Positions 1-7,394 of a stretch of DNA of 11,185 nt are shown in pieces. The stretch covers positions 1 to 11,185 of the forward strand of contig PWNY01000313.1 of the NCBI GenBank assembly GCA_003557805.1. The letters run 5' to 3'. How positions within the stretch are numbered: the stretch's first letter is position 1; each line of letters begins with the position of its first letter. Both the position numbers and the translations under genes were made by a program. Source of the stretch: Bacteroidales bacterium. Its GTDB lineage: Bacteria > Bacteroidota > Bacteroidia > Bacteroidales > UBA7960. The notes below the pieces were generated by a model, which worked only from the letters and a program-made list of their open reading frames with translations, ran no database searches and was not told the origin of the DNA.

Positions 1-2185
1 CCTGAAAACTGTTTTTGGGGTGCCTGAGCAATGACTTTAACTGCTCAAGCTCATCCAGCCTCTTGTAAATGAACTCCTCTGCAGCCCTGCCGGTGACCGC
101 CTCAACCCTTCGTATTCCCGCTGCGATCGCACCTTCGGACACAATGGAGAAAAGTCCTATCTGGCCGGTGGTATTCACGTGGGTGCCACCACACAGCTCT
201 GTTGAAAACTCTCCCCCGAAAGAGACCACCCTTACCTTCTCACCGTATTTTTCACCGAACAGGGCGGTTGCACCCATGCCGTCGGCCTCTTCCATGCTCA
301 GGTCCCGGTGCTCTTCCATGGAGATGTTCTCGCGTATCTTCTGATTAACCAGCTGCTCCACAGCCCTTATCTCGCCGGTTGTCATCTTCCCGAAATGGGA
401 AAAGTCAAAACGCAGCCTCTGGTGGTTCACCAGGGAACCCTTTTGTTGCACATGGCTTCCAAGTACACTCTTCAGTGCCGAGTGCAAAAGATGGGTGGCA
501 CTGTGGTTGTTCTCGGTCAGCCTGCGCTTTTTGGTATCCACCGCCAAAACCACCTTATCCGGCCAGTTTTCGGGTATGCGGGGCATTACATGTATAGTGA
601 GGTTGTTCTCCTTGAGCGTGTCAACAATGTCGTATCTTTTGCCGCCAGCCTCCATCCAGCCACTGTCGCCTGCCTGGCCACCGGCCTCGGCATAGAAGGG
701 CGTGCTGTCGAACACCACGTGGTAGAGGGTCTTCCCCTTAACTTCAGCCCTGCGGTATTTTACAGGCATTACTTCAGCCTCAAGCTGCTCATAACCCAAA
801 AAGGTGGTATCCTCACCCCTGGGATTAAGTTCGTTCCAGTCATGGGTACCGGTAACGGCTGCTGCACGGCTTCTGGCCTTCTGCTCCTCCATTCCCTTTC
901 TGAACCCCTCCATGTCAACCTCAAGTCCCTTTTCCCGGGCCATGAGCGTTGTGAGGTCAACAGGGAAGCCGTATGTGTCAAAAAGCTCAAATGCGAAGCC
1001 CCCGTTGATTACCTTCCCTTCAAGCGCTGCTGTATACTGTTCAAATTTCTGTATGCCGGTTTCCAGGGTCCTGAGGAAGGTCTGTTCCTCCTCTGCTATG
1101 ACCCGGGATATCAGATCCTGCTGAGCCCTGAGTTCAGGAAAGGCATCACCCATATGGGTTACCAGTACCGGTACAAGGCTGTTCACAAAAGGCTCCCTGA
1201 AGCCCAGGAAGGTGTATCCGTACCTTATCGCCCTTCTGAGTATACGCCTTATAACATAGCCGGCCTTATTGTTGGAGGGGAGCTCACCGTCGGCTATGGC
1301 AAAAGAAACCGCCCTGAGGTGGTCGGCAACCACCCTCATGGCAACATCTGCATCCCCGCCACTGCCATACTTCTGCCCTGAAAGCTTCTCAAGAGTGCTG
1401 ATGTATGGCAGAAACACATCGGTATCATAGTTGGAGGTCTTTCCCTGCAGCACCATGCAGAGTCTTTCCAGGCCCATACCGGTGTCTACATGTTTTGCAG
1501 GCAGGTTTTTAAGGCTGCCATCCGACATGCGGTTGTACTCAATAAACACCAGGTTCCATATCTCTATCACCTGCGGGTGGTCCTTGTTCACCAGCTCTGC
1601 CCCGTCTTTTTTGCGGCGCTCACTGTCGCTGCGCATATCCACATGTATCTCCGAACAGGGACCGCAGGGTCCGGTATCACCCATCTCCCAGAAGTTGTCC
1701 TTCTTTGGACCGTACAAGATCCTCTCTTCATCAAGAAAGGGCTTCCACAGCTCCAGGGCCTCCTTGTCAGGCTCCAGGCCTTCATCCGGGGAACCCTCAA
1801 AAACAGTTGCGTACAGGCGGTCCTTTTCGATACCGTATACACCTGTAAGAAGTTCCCATGCCCACTCAATGGCCTCCTTTTTGAAGTAATCCCCGAAGCT
1901 CCAGTTTCCAAGCATCTCGAACATGGTGTGGTGGTAGGTATCGTGCCCCACCTCCTCAAGGTCATTGTGCTTGCCCGATACGCGCAGGCACTTCTGGGAG
2001 TTTGCAACACGGTTGTCGGTTACAGCCGAGTTTCCCAGGAAAATATCCTTGAACTGGTTCATGCCCGCATTGGTGAACATAAGTGTTGGATCGTTCTTTA
2101 CCACCATGGGGGCCGAGGGATAGACCCTGTGCCCCTTTTCCCTGAAAAAGTCCAGGAAAGTCGCCCTTATCTGCGATGCTTTCAT
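1..2185 (-). CDS. alaS: Alanyl-tRNA synthetase (C-terminus cut by window edge)
   Basis: Cytoplasmic class II synthetase that charges tRNA-Ala and hydrolyses mischarged Ser/Gly-tRNA-Ala. On the minus strand an uninterrupted frame of 728 codons starts at the ATG at 2185 (MKASQIRATFLDFF) and runs off position 1. Visible landmarks are TNAGMNQFK (residues 38-46), QKCLRVSGKHNDLEEVG (64-80), the motif 2 region TMFEMLGNWSFGDYF (87-101), MGDTGPCGPCSEIH (168-181) and motif 3 GMGLER (236-241). The editing domain has the zinc ligands HSATH (H561, H565) and CGGTH (C665, H669). Compared with the usual ~870 residues, about 150 are missing: the C-terminal oligomerisation/C-Ala part lies outside the window. 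All key catalytic and editing residues visible here are intact. The gene is divergent from the M23 peptidase. Long plus-strand open frames inside it are shadows. Confidence 0.98.
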   Translation of the reverse strand, partial: MKASQIRATFLDFFREKGHRVYPSAPMVVKNDPTLMFTNAGMNQFKDIFLGNSAVTDNRVANSQKCLRVSGKHNDLEEVGHDTYHHTMFEMLGNWSFGDYFKKEAIEWAWELLTGVYGIEKDRLYATVFEGSPDEGLEPDKEALELWKPFLDEERILYGPKKDNFWEMGDTGPCGPCSEIHVDMRSDSERRKKDGAELVNKDHPQVIEIWNLVFIEYNRMSDGSLKNLPAKHVDTGMGLERLCMVLQGKTSNYDTDVFLPYISTLEKLSGQKYGSGGDADVAMRVVADHLRAVSFAIADGELPSNNKAGYVIRRILRRAIRYGYTFLGFREPFVNSLVPVLVTHMGDAFPELRAQQDLISRVIAEEEQTFLRTLETGIQKFEQYTAALEGKVINGGFAFELFDTYGFPVDLTTLMAREKGLEVDMEGFRKGMEEQKARSRAAAVTGTHDWNELNPRGEDTTFLGYEQLEAEVMPVKYRRAEVKGKTLYHVVFDSTPFYAEAGGQAGDSGWMEAGGKRYDIVDTLKENNLTIHVMPRIPENWPDKVVLAVDTKKRRLTENNHSATHLLHSALKSVLGSHVQQKGSLVNHQRLRFDFSHFGKMTTGEIRAVEQLVNQKIRENISMEEHRDLSMEEADGMGATALFGEKYGEKVRVVSFGGEFSTELCGGTHVNTTGQIGLFSIVSEGAIAAGIRRVEAVTGRAAEEFIYKRLDELEQLKSLLRHPKNSFQ

Positions 2186-2227
2186 TAAATTCCGGTTTTT
2201 TTACAGATTTTTTTCATCTTTAGGCGT

Positions 2228-2235
2228 CAAAATTA
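2228..2235 (-). promoter_or_regulatory. Candidate -7 box for alaS
   Basis: On the minus strand this reads TAATTTTG, an exact match to the Bacteroidetes -7 consensus TAnnTTTG, about 43 bp upstream of the alaS start. No TTTG is seen at the expected -33 position. Such an AT-rich octamer can occur by chance in a T-rich spacer, so the call is tentative. Confidence 0.3.
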
Positions 2236-2247
2236 CATGATTTTTTT

Positions 2248-2255
2248 TAGTTTTG
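2248..2255 (+). promoter_or_regulatory. Candidate -7 box for the M23 peptidase gene
   Basis: Reads TAGTTTTG, an exact match to TAnnTTTG, 89 bp upstream of the peptidase start. It implies a leader of roughly 80 nt. No good -33 TTTG is present at normal spacing, so it would be a partial promoter. It lies back-to-back with the alaS candidate box, 12 bp away. Confidence 0.3.
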
Positions 2256-2344
2256 TAGCATGGTGTAGTGTTGTTAAAGCATTGGTGTAACTCTAACAGC
2301 TTTTTACAGAAAATCTTACTAAATTAATACTCAGGACAGCCTAT

Positions 2345-3313
2345 ATGGGAAAAGTTCATTACAGATTCAATACCAAGTCCCTGGCAGTTGAACGTGTCAA
2401 AAGAACTTTCAGGGACAGGTTGATGGTATTTGTACGTTATCTTCTGGCCGGACTGGTATTCTCCGTGATAGTGCTCATTATCGGGTTTACCTTTTTCGAC
2501 TCGCCCAAGGAGAGGATGATGCGCAGGGAGATACAACAGTTCCGGACTCAGTACCAGATCATGAACGACAGGCTCGAGGTGCTGGAGAATGTCCTTGCGG
2601 ACGTCCAGGACAGGGATGACCAGATCTACAGGGTCATATTCGAGGCGGAACCGATCCCCAGAACAATCAGGGAGGCTGCATTCGGAGGCACCGACAGGTA
2701 CCAGCACCTTTCCGGCTACCAGAACAGCGAGCTTATGTCACGCACCATGCAGCGCATAGACCAGCTTGCCAGCCAGCTTTACATCCAGTCAAAGTCATAT
2801 GACGAGGTCTTCGAGATGGCCCTTAACAAGGCTGATATGCTCTCGTCAATACCTGCAATAGTGCCGGTATCAGAGGGAACCAACCGCCTGATGTCGGGCT
2901 ACGGCATGAGGATACACCCGGTATACAAGACAATGAGGATGCATCACGGTGTGGATTTCACCGCGCCTGTGGGCACCCCGATATACGCCACCGGCAACGG
3001 TGTGGTGATCAGGGCGGAAAGGAACAATCACGGATACGGCCTTATGGTGGAGATAGACCACGGTTACGGCTACATTACAAGGTATGCGCACATGAGCGAG
3101 ATAGAGGTCAGGCGCGGCCAGGAGGTTAAAAGAGGTGAAGTAATAGGAAAGGTTGGTAATACCGGTACATCTACGGCTCCCCACCTGCATTATGAGGTGC
3201 ACCGCAACGACAGGTCGGTAAATCCAGTGCAGTACTTCTACAATGACCTTACACCGGAGGAATTCGAGATAATAATCGAAAGGGCCTCCAGGATAAACCA
3301 GTCACTTTCTTAG
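2345..3313 (+). CDS. Membrane-anchored M23 (LytM-type) peptidoglycan endopeptidase
   Basis: A 322-residue protein of the M23 zinc metallopeptidase family, which cleaves peptide cross-links in peptidoglycan or, when inactive, activates amidases. A basic N-terminus (1-25) is followed by one transmembrane helix (about 28-50, LMVFVRYLLAGLVFSVIVLI), then a charged helical, probably coiled-coil stretch (about 55-165), placing the rest in the periplasm. The peptidase domain (about 177-300) begins at RLMSGYGMRIHPV. It has the zinc motif HxxxD (H200-D204, in HHGVDF), the conserved H249 (YAHMSE) and the HxH motif (H280, H282, in PHLHYE). All metal-ligand positions are present, so it should be active. 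A helical C-tail follows. The start at 2345 puts the transmembrane segment in the usual place. Neighbourhood with alaS and a short MerR regulator is common in Bacteroidetes. The exact substrate bond is not predictable from sequence. Confidence 0.93.
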   Translation: MGKVHYRFNTKSLAVERVKRTFRDRLMVFVRYLLAGLVFSVIVLIIGFTFFDSPKERMMRREIQQFRTQYQIMNDRLEVLENVLADVQDRDDQIYRVIFEAEPIPRTIREAAFGGTDRYQHLSGYQNSELMSRTMQRIDQLASQLYIQSKSYDEVFEMALNKADMLSSIPAIVPVSEGTNRLMSGYGMRIHPVYKTMRMHHGVDFTAPVGTPIYATGNGVVIRAERNNHGYGLMVEIDHGYGYITRYAHMSEIEVRRGQEVKRGEVIGKVGNTGTSTAPHLHYEVHRNDRSVNPVQYFYNDLTPEEFEIIIERASRINQSLS

Positions 3314-3334
3314 TTTTTTCTGTCTTTACTAAAA

Positions 3335-3359
3335 GGGCATGATATTAATAGAAATGCCC
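3335..3359 (+). terminator. Possible weak terminator hairpin after the M23 gene
   Basis: GGGCAT (3335-3340) and ATGCCC (3354-3359) form a 6-bp stem with a 13-nt loop, starting 22 bp after the peptidase stop codon. No T-run follows immediately; the nearest (CTCTTTTT) comes about 8 nt later. It may be a degenerate terminator or chance. Confidence 0.3.
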
Positions 3360-3413
3360 CTGTAGTCTCTTTTTGACCGGAAGAGCCCTGAAATAATATC
3401 AATTTTTCGATTC

Positions 3414-3445
3414 AAACCGGAATATTTACATGAATTTTCCGGTTT
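3414..3445. repeat. 9-bp perfect inverted repeat
   Basis: AAACCGGAA (3414-3422) and TTCCGGTTT (3437-3445) are perfect inverted copies separated by 14 nt. There is no T-tract suited to a terminator on either strand. Other CCGG words lie close by at 3377, 3522 and 3531. It could be a protein-binding dyad, a folded RNA element, or a scar of the event that left the ATPase remnant just downstream. Confidence 0.45.
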
Positions 3446-3481
3446 AATTCCTTGTTTTTGCATAAAAGTATGCACAAATAA

Positions 3482-3985
3482 AGACCATGGTCCAGAGAAT
3501 TCAGGGAAAAACATCAAAAAACCGGCAAATCCGGAAAAGTTGCAGAAAGGTATATCGCACTTTTGGAGAAGGCTTTCATAGTGTTTCACCTTGGAGCCTT
3601 AAGCCGTAACCTGCGCAATGAAATAAAAAAAGGTCGCAAGATCTATTTCTTAGACAATGGCATTCGGAACAGTATAATAAACAACTTTAACAACCTGGAG
3701 TTCCGCAACGACAAAGGGCAGCTCTGGGAAAACTTCCTGATCTGCGAGAGAATAAAGCAGATGCATTATAATCAGGTTTATGTAAACCGCTATTTCTGGC
3801 GGACGCACAGCCAACAGGAAATAGATTACATTGAAGAGAGGGATGGTATGCTGTATGCATTTGAGTTTAGGTGGTCTGATAATAAGCGGATCAAGGCCCC
3901 GAAAAGCTTTATGAACGCATACCCGGGGTCCAGCTTCAGCAAAGTTCACTCAGGAAATTACGGGGACTTCCTCGGCTTCTTCTGA
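3482..3985 (+). pseudogene. C-terminal remnant of an AAA/DUF4143 ATPase
   Basis: The reading frame is open from just after a TAA at 3479-3481 to a TGA at 3983-3985. From about 3539 it resembles the C-terminal DUF4143 part of Bacteroidetes AAA_14-type ATPases, as recalled from the family: VAERYIALLEKAFIVFHL, SRNLRNEIKKGRKIYFLDNG, LWENFLICER, YFWRTHSQQEIDYIEE, YAFEFRW, and a final YP...NY..F pattern. Full proteins of this family are close to 390 residues, with a Walker A/B ATPase domain first. That domain is absent: the upstream 170 bp contains no P-loop in any plus frame that I could find. No in-frame ATG precedes the homology; only TTG codons such as 3563 are available, and the ATG at 3487 is out of frame. 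I infer a 5'-truncated, decaying gene between the peptidase and the merR gene. Expression as a short DUF4143-only protein of about 140 residues from TTG 3563 is possible but less likely. Confidence 0.65.
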
Positions 3986-4068
3986 AACTCGAATAAAACA
4001 TACAGTATAAAAATCTGCTTTCTTAAAAACTGAAACTATTTTCTTATTTTTACCGCTCAAACAGTGTC

Positions 4069-4407
4069 ATGATGGCCAGAGGCAGCGGGGAAACAACCAG
4101 GATCTATTACTCCATAGGGGATGTAGCCTCCATGTTCGGGGTGAACACTTCCCTTATACGCTTTTGGGAGAAGGAGTTCGATATTATCCGCCCCCACAGG
4201 AACAAGAAGGGCAACAGGCTCTTTACCCAAAAGGACGTTGATAACTTTCACATGATCTACCACCTTGTAAAGGAGAGGGGGTACACCCTCAGGGGGGCCG
4301 CTGAAAAACTCAGGAAAAACCCCGGCGATACTGCCAGGGACATTGAGATACTGAAGACCCTTAAAAACACCAGGGAGTTTCTTTTGGAACTAAGAGCAAA
4401 ACTATAA
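4069..4407 (+). CDS. MerR-family transcriptional regulator, short form without effector domain
   Basis: A 112-residue DNA-binding protein. Residues 12-32 (IYYSIGDVASMFGVNTSLIR) form the MerR helix-turn-helix. They are followed by the typical RFWEKEF (31-37), a basic wing PHRNKKGNRLFT (42-53), and a second helical pair (DVDNFHMIYHLVKERGYTLRGAAEKL, about 56-81). A short C-terminal helix (88-110) probably serves for dimerisation. There are no cysteines and no effector-binding domain, so metal or drug sensing is unlikely. Two adjacent ATG codons (4069, 4072) are possible starts and differ by one residue. The gene stands alone, closed by a strong terminator. Short MerR genes near alaS and an M23 peptidase are a common Bacteroidetes arrangement, but the regulon is not evident from sequence. 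Confidence 0.9.
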   Translation: MMARGSGETTRIYYSIGDVASMFGVNTSLIRFWEKEFDIIRPHRNKKGNRLFTQKDVDNFHMIYHLVKERGYTLRGAAEKLRKNPGDTARDIEILKTLKNTREFLLELRAKL

Positions 4408-4411
4408 AAAA

Positions 4412-4443
4412 GGGGAGGCGGCCATTTGCCGCCACCTCTTTTT
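4412..4443 (+). terminator. Intrinsic terminator of the merR gene
   Basis: GGCGGC (4416-4421 region) pairs with GCCGCC across a short CATTT loop. After one A/A mismatch the stem extends through GGGG against CCTC, and the hairpin is followed by TTTTT (4439-4443). It begins a few bases after the merR stop codon. This GC-rich stem with a T-run is the clearest terminator in the window and separates merR from the permease unit. Confidence 0.85.
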
Positions 4444-4484
4444 AATACCTGTTCATTAAATATCACATCCTGAAAAAAAACTAT

Positions 4485-6419
4485 ATGGTAGCAGCAGTCA
4501 AGAAAAAACTCAATGAGTCCAAAACGGCAAGATGGGTTGTGCTTATAGTGGCCAGTTTTGCCATGGCAACCAACTATTATTTTTACGATGCCCTGGCCCC
4601 GCTAGCGGACCTTATCCGTATGAACCTGGGCTTTAGTTCAACTGAGTACGGCTTTTTCATCTCGGCATACTCAATACCAAATGTTTTCCTTGCCATGGCG
4701 GTACTGGGAGGTATCATCCTGGACCGAATCGGGATCCGGATAACGGGCTTTTCTTTTATATTCCTGATGGGGATAGGAGGTACCATAACCGCATACGGTG
4801 CCTCCGATACATTTCTGAGCGGGGGGTTCGGGTACAACTTCATGAATTCATTTTTGACATCATACTCCCCCGCACTTAAGATGATGTCTCTTGGCTTCTT
4901 TATATTCGGGTTAGGTGCAGAGACCAGCATTGTGGTTCTGTCAAAGGTTATTGTAAAGTGGTTCAAGGGAAAGGAGCTGGCCCTGGCCCTTGGCCTTAAC
5001 CTTGCTATCGGCCGCCTGGGTGCGGCACTCGCATTCACCCTCTCCCCAAGGCTCATATACCCCGAATGGACCACCGCGATATGGTTTGGGGTACTGCTGC
5101 TGTGGCTGGGACTTCTGGCATTCATGATATATATGATACTGGATCTGAAACTGGACCGCCAAGTGGAGATAGATGTGAAGGACCCTGAAGACGATTTCAG
5201 GTGGAAGGACCTCAGGGACCTTGTTACCAACCGCTCGGTGATATTCATAACCATGCTGTGCGTTACCTTCTACTCGGCAGTCTTCCCATTTTTGAAGTTT
5301 GCACCCGACCTGCTAATGAACAAGTTCTCCATGCCCAGGGCCCTGGCCGGTGATGTGACCTCCTACCTGATGTACGGTACCATACTGCTTACACCCCTGT
5401 TCGGGTGGGTGGCCGACAACAAGGGAAAGAGTGCCACGCTGATGTACCTGGGCTCTGCACTCTTGATAATAGCTCACCTTATGTTCGCGAAGACCTATAT
5501 CGAGCCCCGCATCCCCATTGTGCTGCTTGGCATTGCATTCTCCCTTGTGCCTGCCGCAATGTGGCCGGCGGTTACCAAGATAGTAAGGCAGAGCAAGCTG
5601 GGAACCGCATACGGCTTTATGTTCTCTGTCCAGAACATCGGGCTCTGGATCTTCCCGATAGTTATCGGGGTCGTGATCGACTCTTCCAACCCCTTCTACC
5701 GAACCGAGATACAGGCCGGGGAGTTCACCCAGGTTCAGCAGGAAGGGTTGAGGTATTCAGGGAGGTATATTGACCGTAAGGGGGAGCCCAATGCCAATAT
5801 GGCAATAAACATAAACAGCTCGGTTTTCGCTGACAATATCAGCGGCGATATCATTTGGAGGGAGATACATATGGTGGAGACAGACAGTGACGGCCGCTTT
5901 GAGATAGAGTTTGGCCGGGGTGATGTTATCTCCGATGTGGAATTCGGCATGCTTGAGGCCGGCATCGACTATCATGCAGAGCTGATGGCAAGAAGGCGGC
6001 AACAGGACGTTATGCTCTACTCCGGTCCTTTCAGCGCAGACCAGGAGGGCTATTTCAGGGCTTCTGCAGAAAGCGCATACCAGGAAGTTTTCTCTGGCAC
6101 CCTGAGGGGCACACTCAGCCTGTTCGACAATGATACCGGCAATATGGTGTGGCAGGAGACCGTCAGGTTCTACGTTGATGATCAGGGAGGGTTCGAGATA
6201 CCAATGGGGTACGGGAGGCTGGTGCATGCCGACCACCGTTACTTCGGCCTGCACCGCGGAACAAGGGAGGCAGAGGTGATAAAGCCACTGGATTATACCA
6301 ACGCTATGCTTGTCTTCTCCCTGCTTGGTTTCGTGGGCCTTGTGTTCGCATTCCTGTTAAAGCGTGAGGACAAGACATCAGGCTACGGCCTTGAGCTCCC
6401 AAACAAGGATATGGAATAA
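4485..6419 (+). CDS. MFSD1-like major facilitator superfamily permease with large periplasmic loop insert
   Basis: A 644-residue inner-membrane transporter with about 12 hydrophobic helices. The first half spans about residues 15-222, then a cytoplasmic linker (223-250), helices 7-11 (about 251-398) and a last helix at 606-625. FKGKELALALGLNLAIGRLG (160-179) resembles the corresponding stretch of eukaryotic MFSD1, a lysosomal dipeptide carrier, as I recall it. This suggests a peptide-like or related small solute, but the bacterial substrate is unknown. Between helices 11 and 12, where MFS proteins normally have a short periplasmic turn, are about 200 polar beta-rich residues (401-603) with two similar segments (447-482 and 546-580). 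Standard 12-helix topology puts them in the periplasm. The helix 3-4 loop (about 104-130) is also enlarged. The stop lies 9 bp before hldD, so the two are probably co-transcribed. The frame is continuous through the insert, so this is not an obvious assembly fusion. Confidence 0.88.
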   Translation: MVAAVKKKLNESKTARWVVLIVASFAMATNYYFYDALAPLADLIRMNLGFSSTEYGFFISAYSIPNVFLAMAVLGGIILDRIGIRITGFSFIFLMGIGGTITAYGASDTFLSGGFGYNFMNSFLTSYSPALKMMSLGFFIFGLGAETSIVVLSKVIVKWFKGKELALALGLNLAIGRLGAALAFTLSPRLIYPEWTTAIWFGVLLLWLGLLAFMIYMILDLKLDRQVEIDVKDPEDDFRWKDLRDLVTNRSVIFITMLCVTFYSAVFPFLKFAPDLLMNKFSMPRALAGDVTSYLMYGTILLTPLFGWVADNKGKSATLMYLGSALLIIAHLMFAKTYIEPRIPIVLLGIAFSLVPAAMWPAVTKIVRQSKLGTAYGFMFSVQNIGLWIFPIVIGVVIDSSNPFYRTEIQAGEFTQVQQEGLRYSGRYIDRKGEPNANMAININSSVFADNISGDIIWREIHMVETDSDGRFEIEFGRGDVISDVEFGMLEAGIDYHAELMARRRQQDVMLYSGPFSADQEGYFRASAESAYQEVFSGTLRGTLSLFDNDTGNMVWQETVRFYVDDQGGFEIPMGYGRLVHADHRYFGLHRGTREAEVIKPLDYTNAMLVFSLLGFVGLVFAFLLKREDKTSGYGLELPNKDME

Positions 6420-6428
6420 AGCAGCAGT

Positions 6429-7394
6429 ATGATAGTTATCACGGGCGCAGCAGGCTTTATAGGAAGCTGCCTGGCAGCCGACCTGGACCGGGCCGGCAAT
6501 GCTGGACTTGTACTGGTTGATGAGTTCAGCCGCAAGGATAAGCAAAAGAACCTGGAAGGCAGGCGCTTTGCAGAAAAGACCGGCAGGGATGAGATTTTCA
6601 GCTGGCTGGATAAAAACCACAGCAGGGTTAAATTTGTGATCCACATGGGCGCAAGGACTGATACCGCAGAGAAAGACCCACTGGTATTCGACAAACTTAA
6701 CCTTGGCTACTCAAAAAGGCTATGGCAGCTCTGCTCCAGGTTCAGGCTGCCGCTTATTTATGCATCCTCGGCAGCCACCTATGGCAGCGGTGAACTGGGA
6801 TACAGTGACGACCACAGCCTCATTACCAGGCTGAGACCACTGAATGAATATGGAATTAGCAAGCACCGCTTCGATATCTGGGCCCTGGGGCAGAAACAGG
6901 CCCCACCGTTCTGGGCCGGTCTTAAGTTCTTCAATGTTTACGGGCCCAACGAGTACCACAAGGGCAGGATGGCATCGGCCGTCCTGCACCTTTACCGGCA
7001 GATCACCGAGAACGGAAGGGTGAGTCTGTTCAGAAGCCACAAAAAGGATGTGGAGGACGGACAGCAGAAAAGGGATTTTGTTTACATAAAGGACATTGCA
7101 TCTGTTTGCCGCTTCCTTATGGAAAAAAGACCACAAAGCGGGATATACAACGTGGGAACAGGCTCGGCAAGGAGTTTTATTGACCTTGCACTTGGCACAT
7201 TTCAGGCAGCGGGCAAAGAGCCTGCAATCAGCTTTACCGACACACCTGCAAGCATACGGGACAATTACCAGTACTACACCTGCGCCGATATCTCCAAACT
7301 GCGCTCTGCCGGTTACAAAAGGGAGTTTTACTCGCTTGAGAACGGGGTTAGGGACTATGTGACCAATTACCTGCAAAAGGGGCTCTGTTACTAA
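6429..7394 (+). CDS. hldD: ADP-L-glycero-D-manno-heptose 6-epimerase
   Basis: A 321-residue extended short-chain dehydrogenase/reductase that converts ADP-D-glycero- to ADP-L-glycero-D-manno-heptose, the last cytoplasmic step in heptose precursor supply for the LPS core or other glycans. The N-terminal Rossmann motif is GAAGFIGS (6-13). Catalytic positions are S114 in YASSAATYG (111-119) and Y141/K145 in YGISK. HldD-specific features include FFNVYGPNEYHKGRMAS (167-183), including the K178 equivalent of the E. coli enzyme, RDFVYIKDIA (215-224), YNVGTG (240-245) and ADISKLRSAGY (286-296). Length is close to E. coli HldD (310), and identity by eye is high in these blocks. It starts 9 bp after the permease stop and overlaps the end of the convergent acpH gene by 4 bp. 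A related nucleotide-sugar epimerase is possible but less likely, given the HKG(R/S)MAS block. Confidence 0.93.
   Translation: MIVITGAAGFIGSCLAADLDRAGNAGLVLVDEFSRKDKQKNLEGRRFAEKTGRDEIFSWLDKNHSRVKFVIHMGARTDTAEKDPLVFDKLNLGYSKRLWQLCSRFRLPLIYASSAATYGSGELGYSDDHSLITRLRPLNEYGISKHRFDIWALGQKQAPPFWAGLKFFNVYGPNEYHKGRMASAVLHLYRQITENGRVSLFRSHKKDVEDGQQKRDFVYIKDIASVCRFLMEKRPQSGIYNVGTGSARSFIDLALGTFQAAGKEPAISFTDTPASIRDNYQYYTCADISKLRSAGYKREFYSLENGVRDYVTNYLQKGLCY

Noticed and set aside
308..1381. A 357-codon plus-strand open frame
   Set aside because: It lies wholly antisense to alaS, whose catalytic and editing motifs are continuous on the other strand. The translated product has no recognisable family pattern and is a by-product of the codon bias of alaS.
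1490..2188. A 232-codon plus-strand open frame
   Set aside because: Antisense shadow of the alaS catalytic domain; no family resemblance.
3335..3445. Two hairpins considered as an insertion-sequence end or CRISPR-like repeat
   Set aside because: The two stems differ in sequence, there is no transposase, no flanking direct repeat was found, and there is no regular spacer pattern.
3329..3589. An 86-codon minus-strand frame starting at GTG
   Set aside because: It overlaps the DUF4143 remnant and the repeat region, starts at a rare codon without supporting context, and has no recognisable motif.
5757..6254. A 165-codon minus-strand frame over the permease loop insert
   Set aside because: The plus-strand insert is in frame with flanking transmembrane segments and shows an internal repeat; the antisense frame has no such features.
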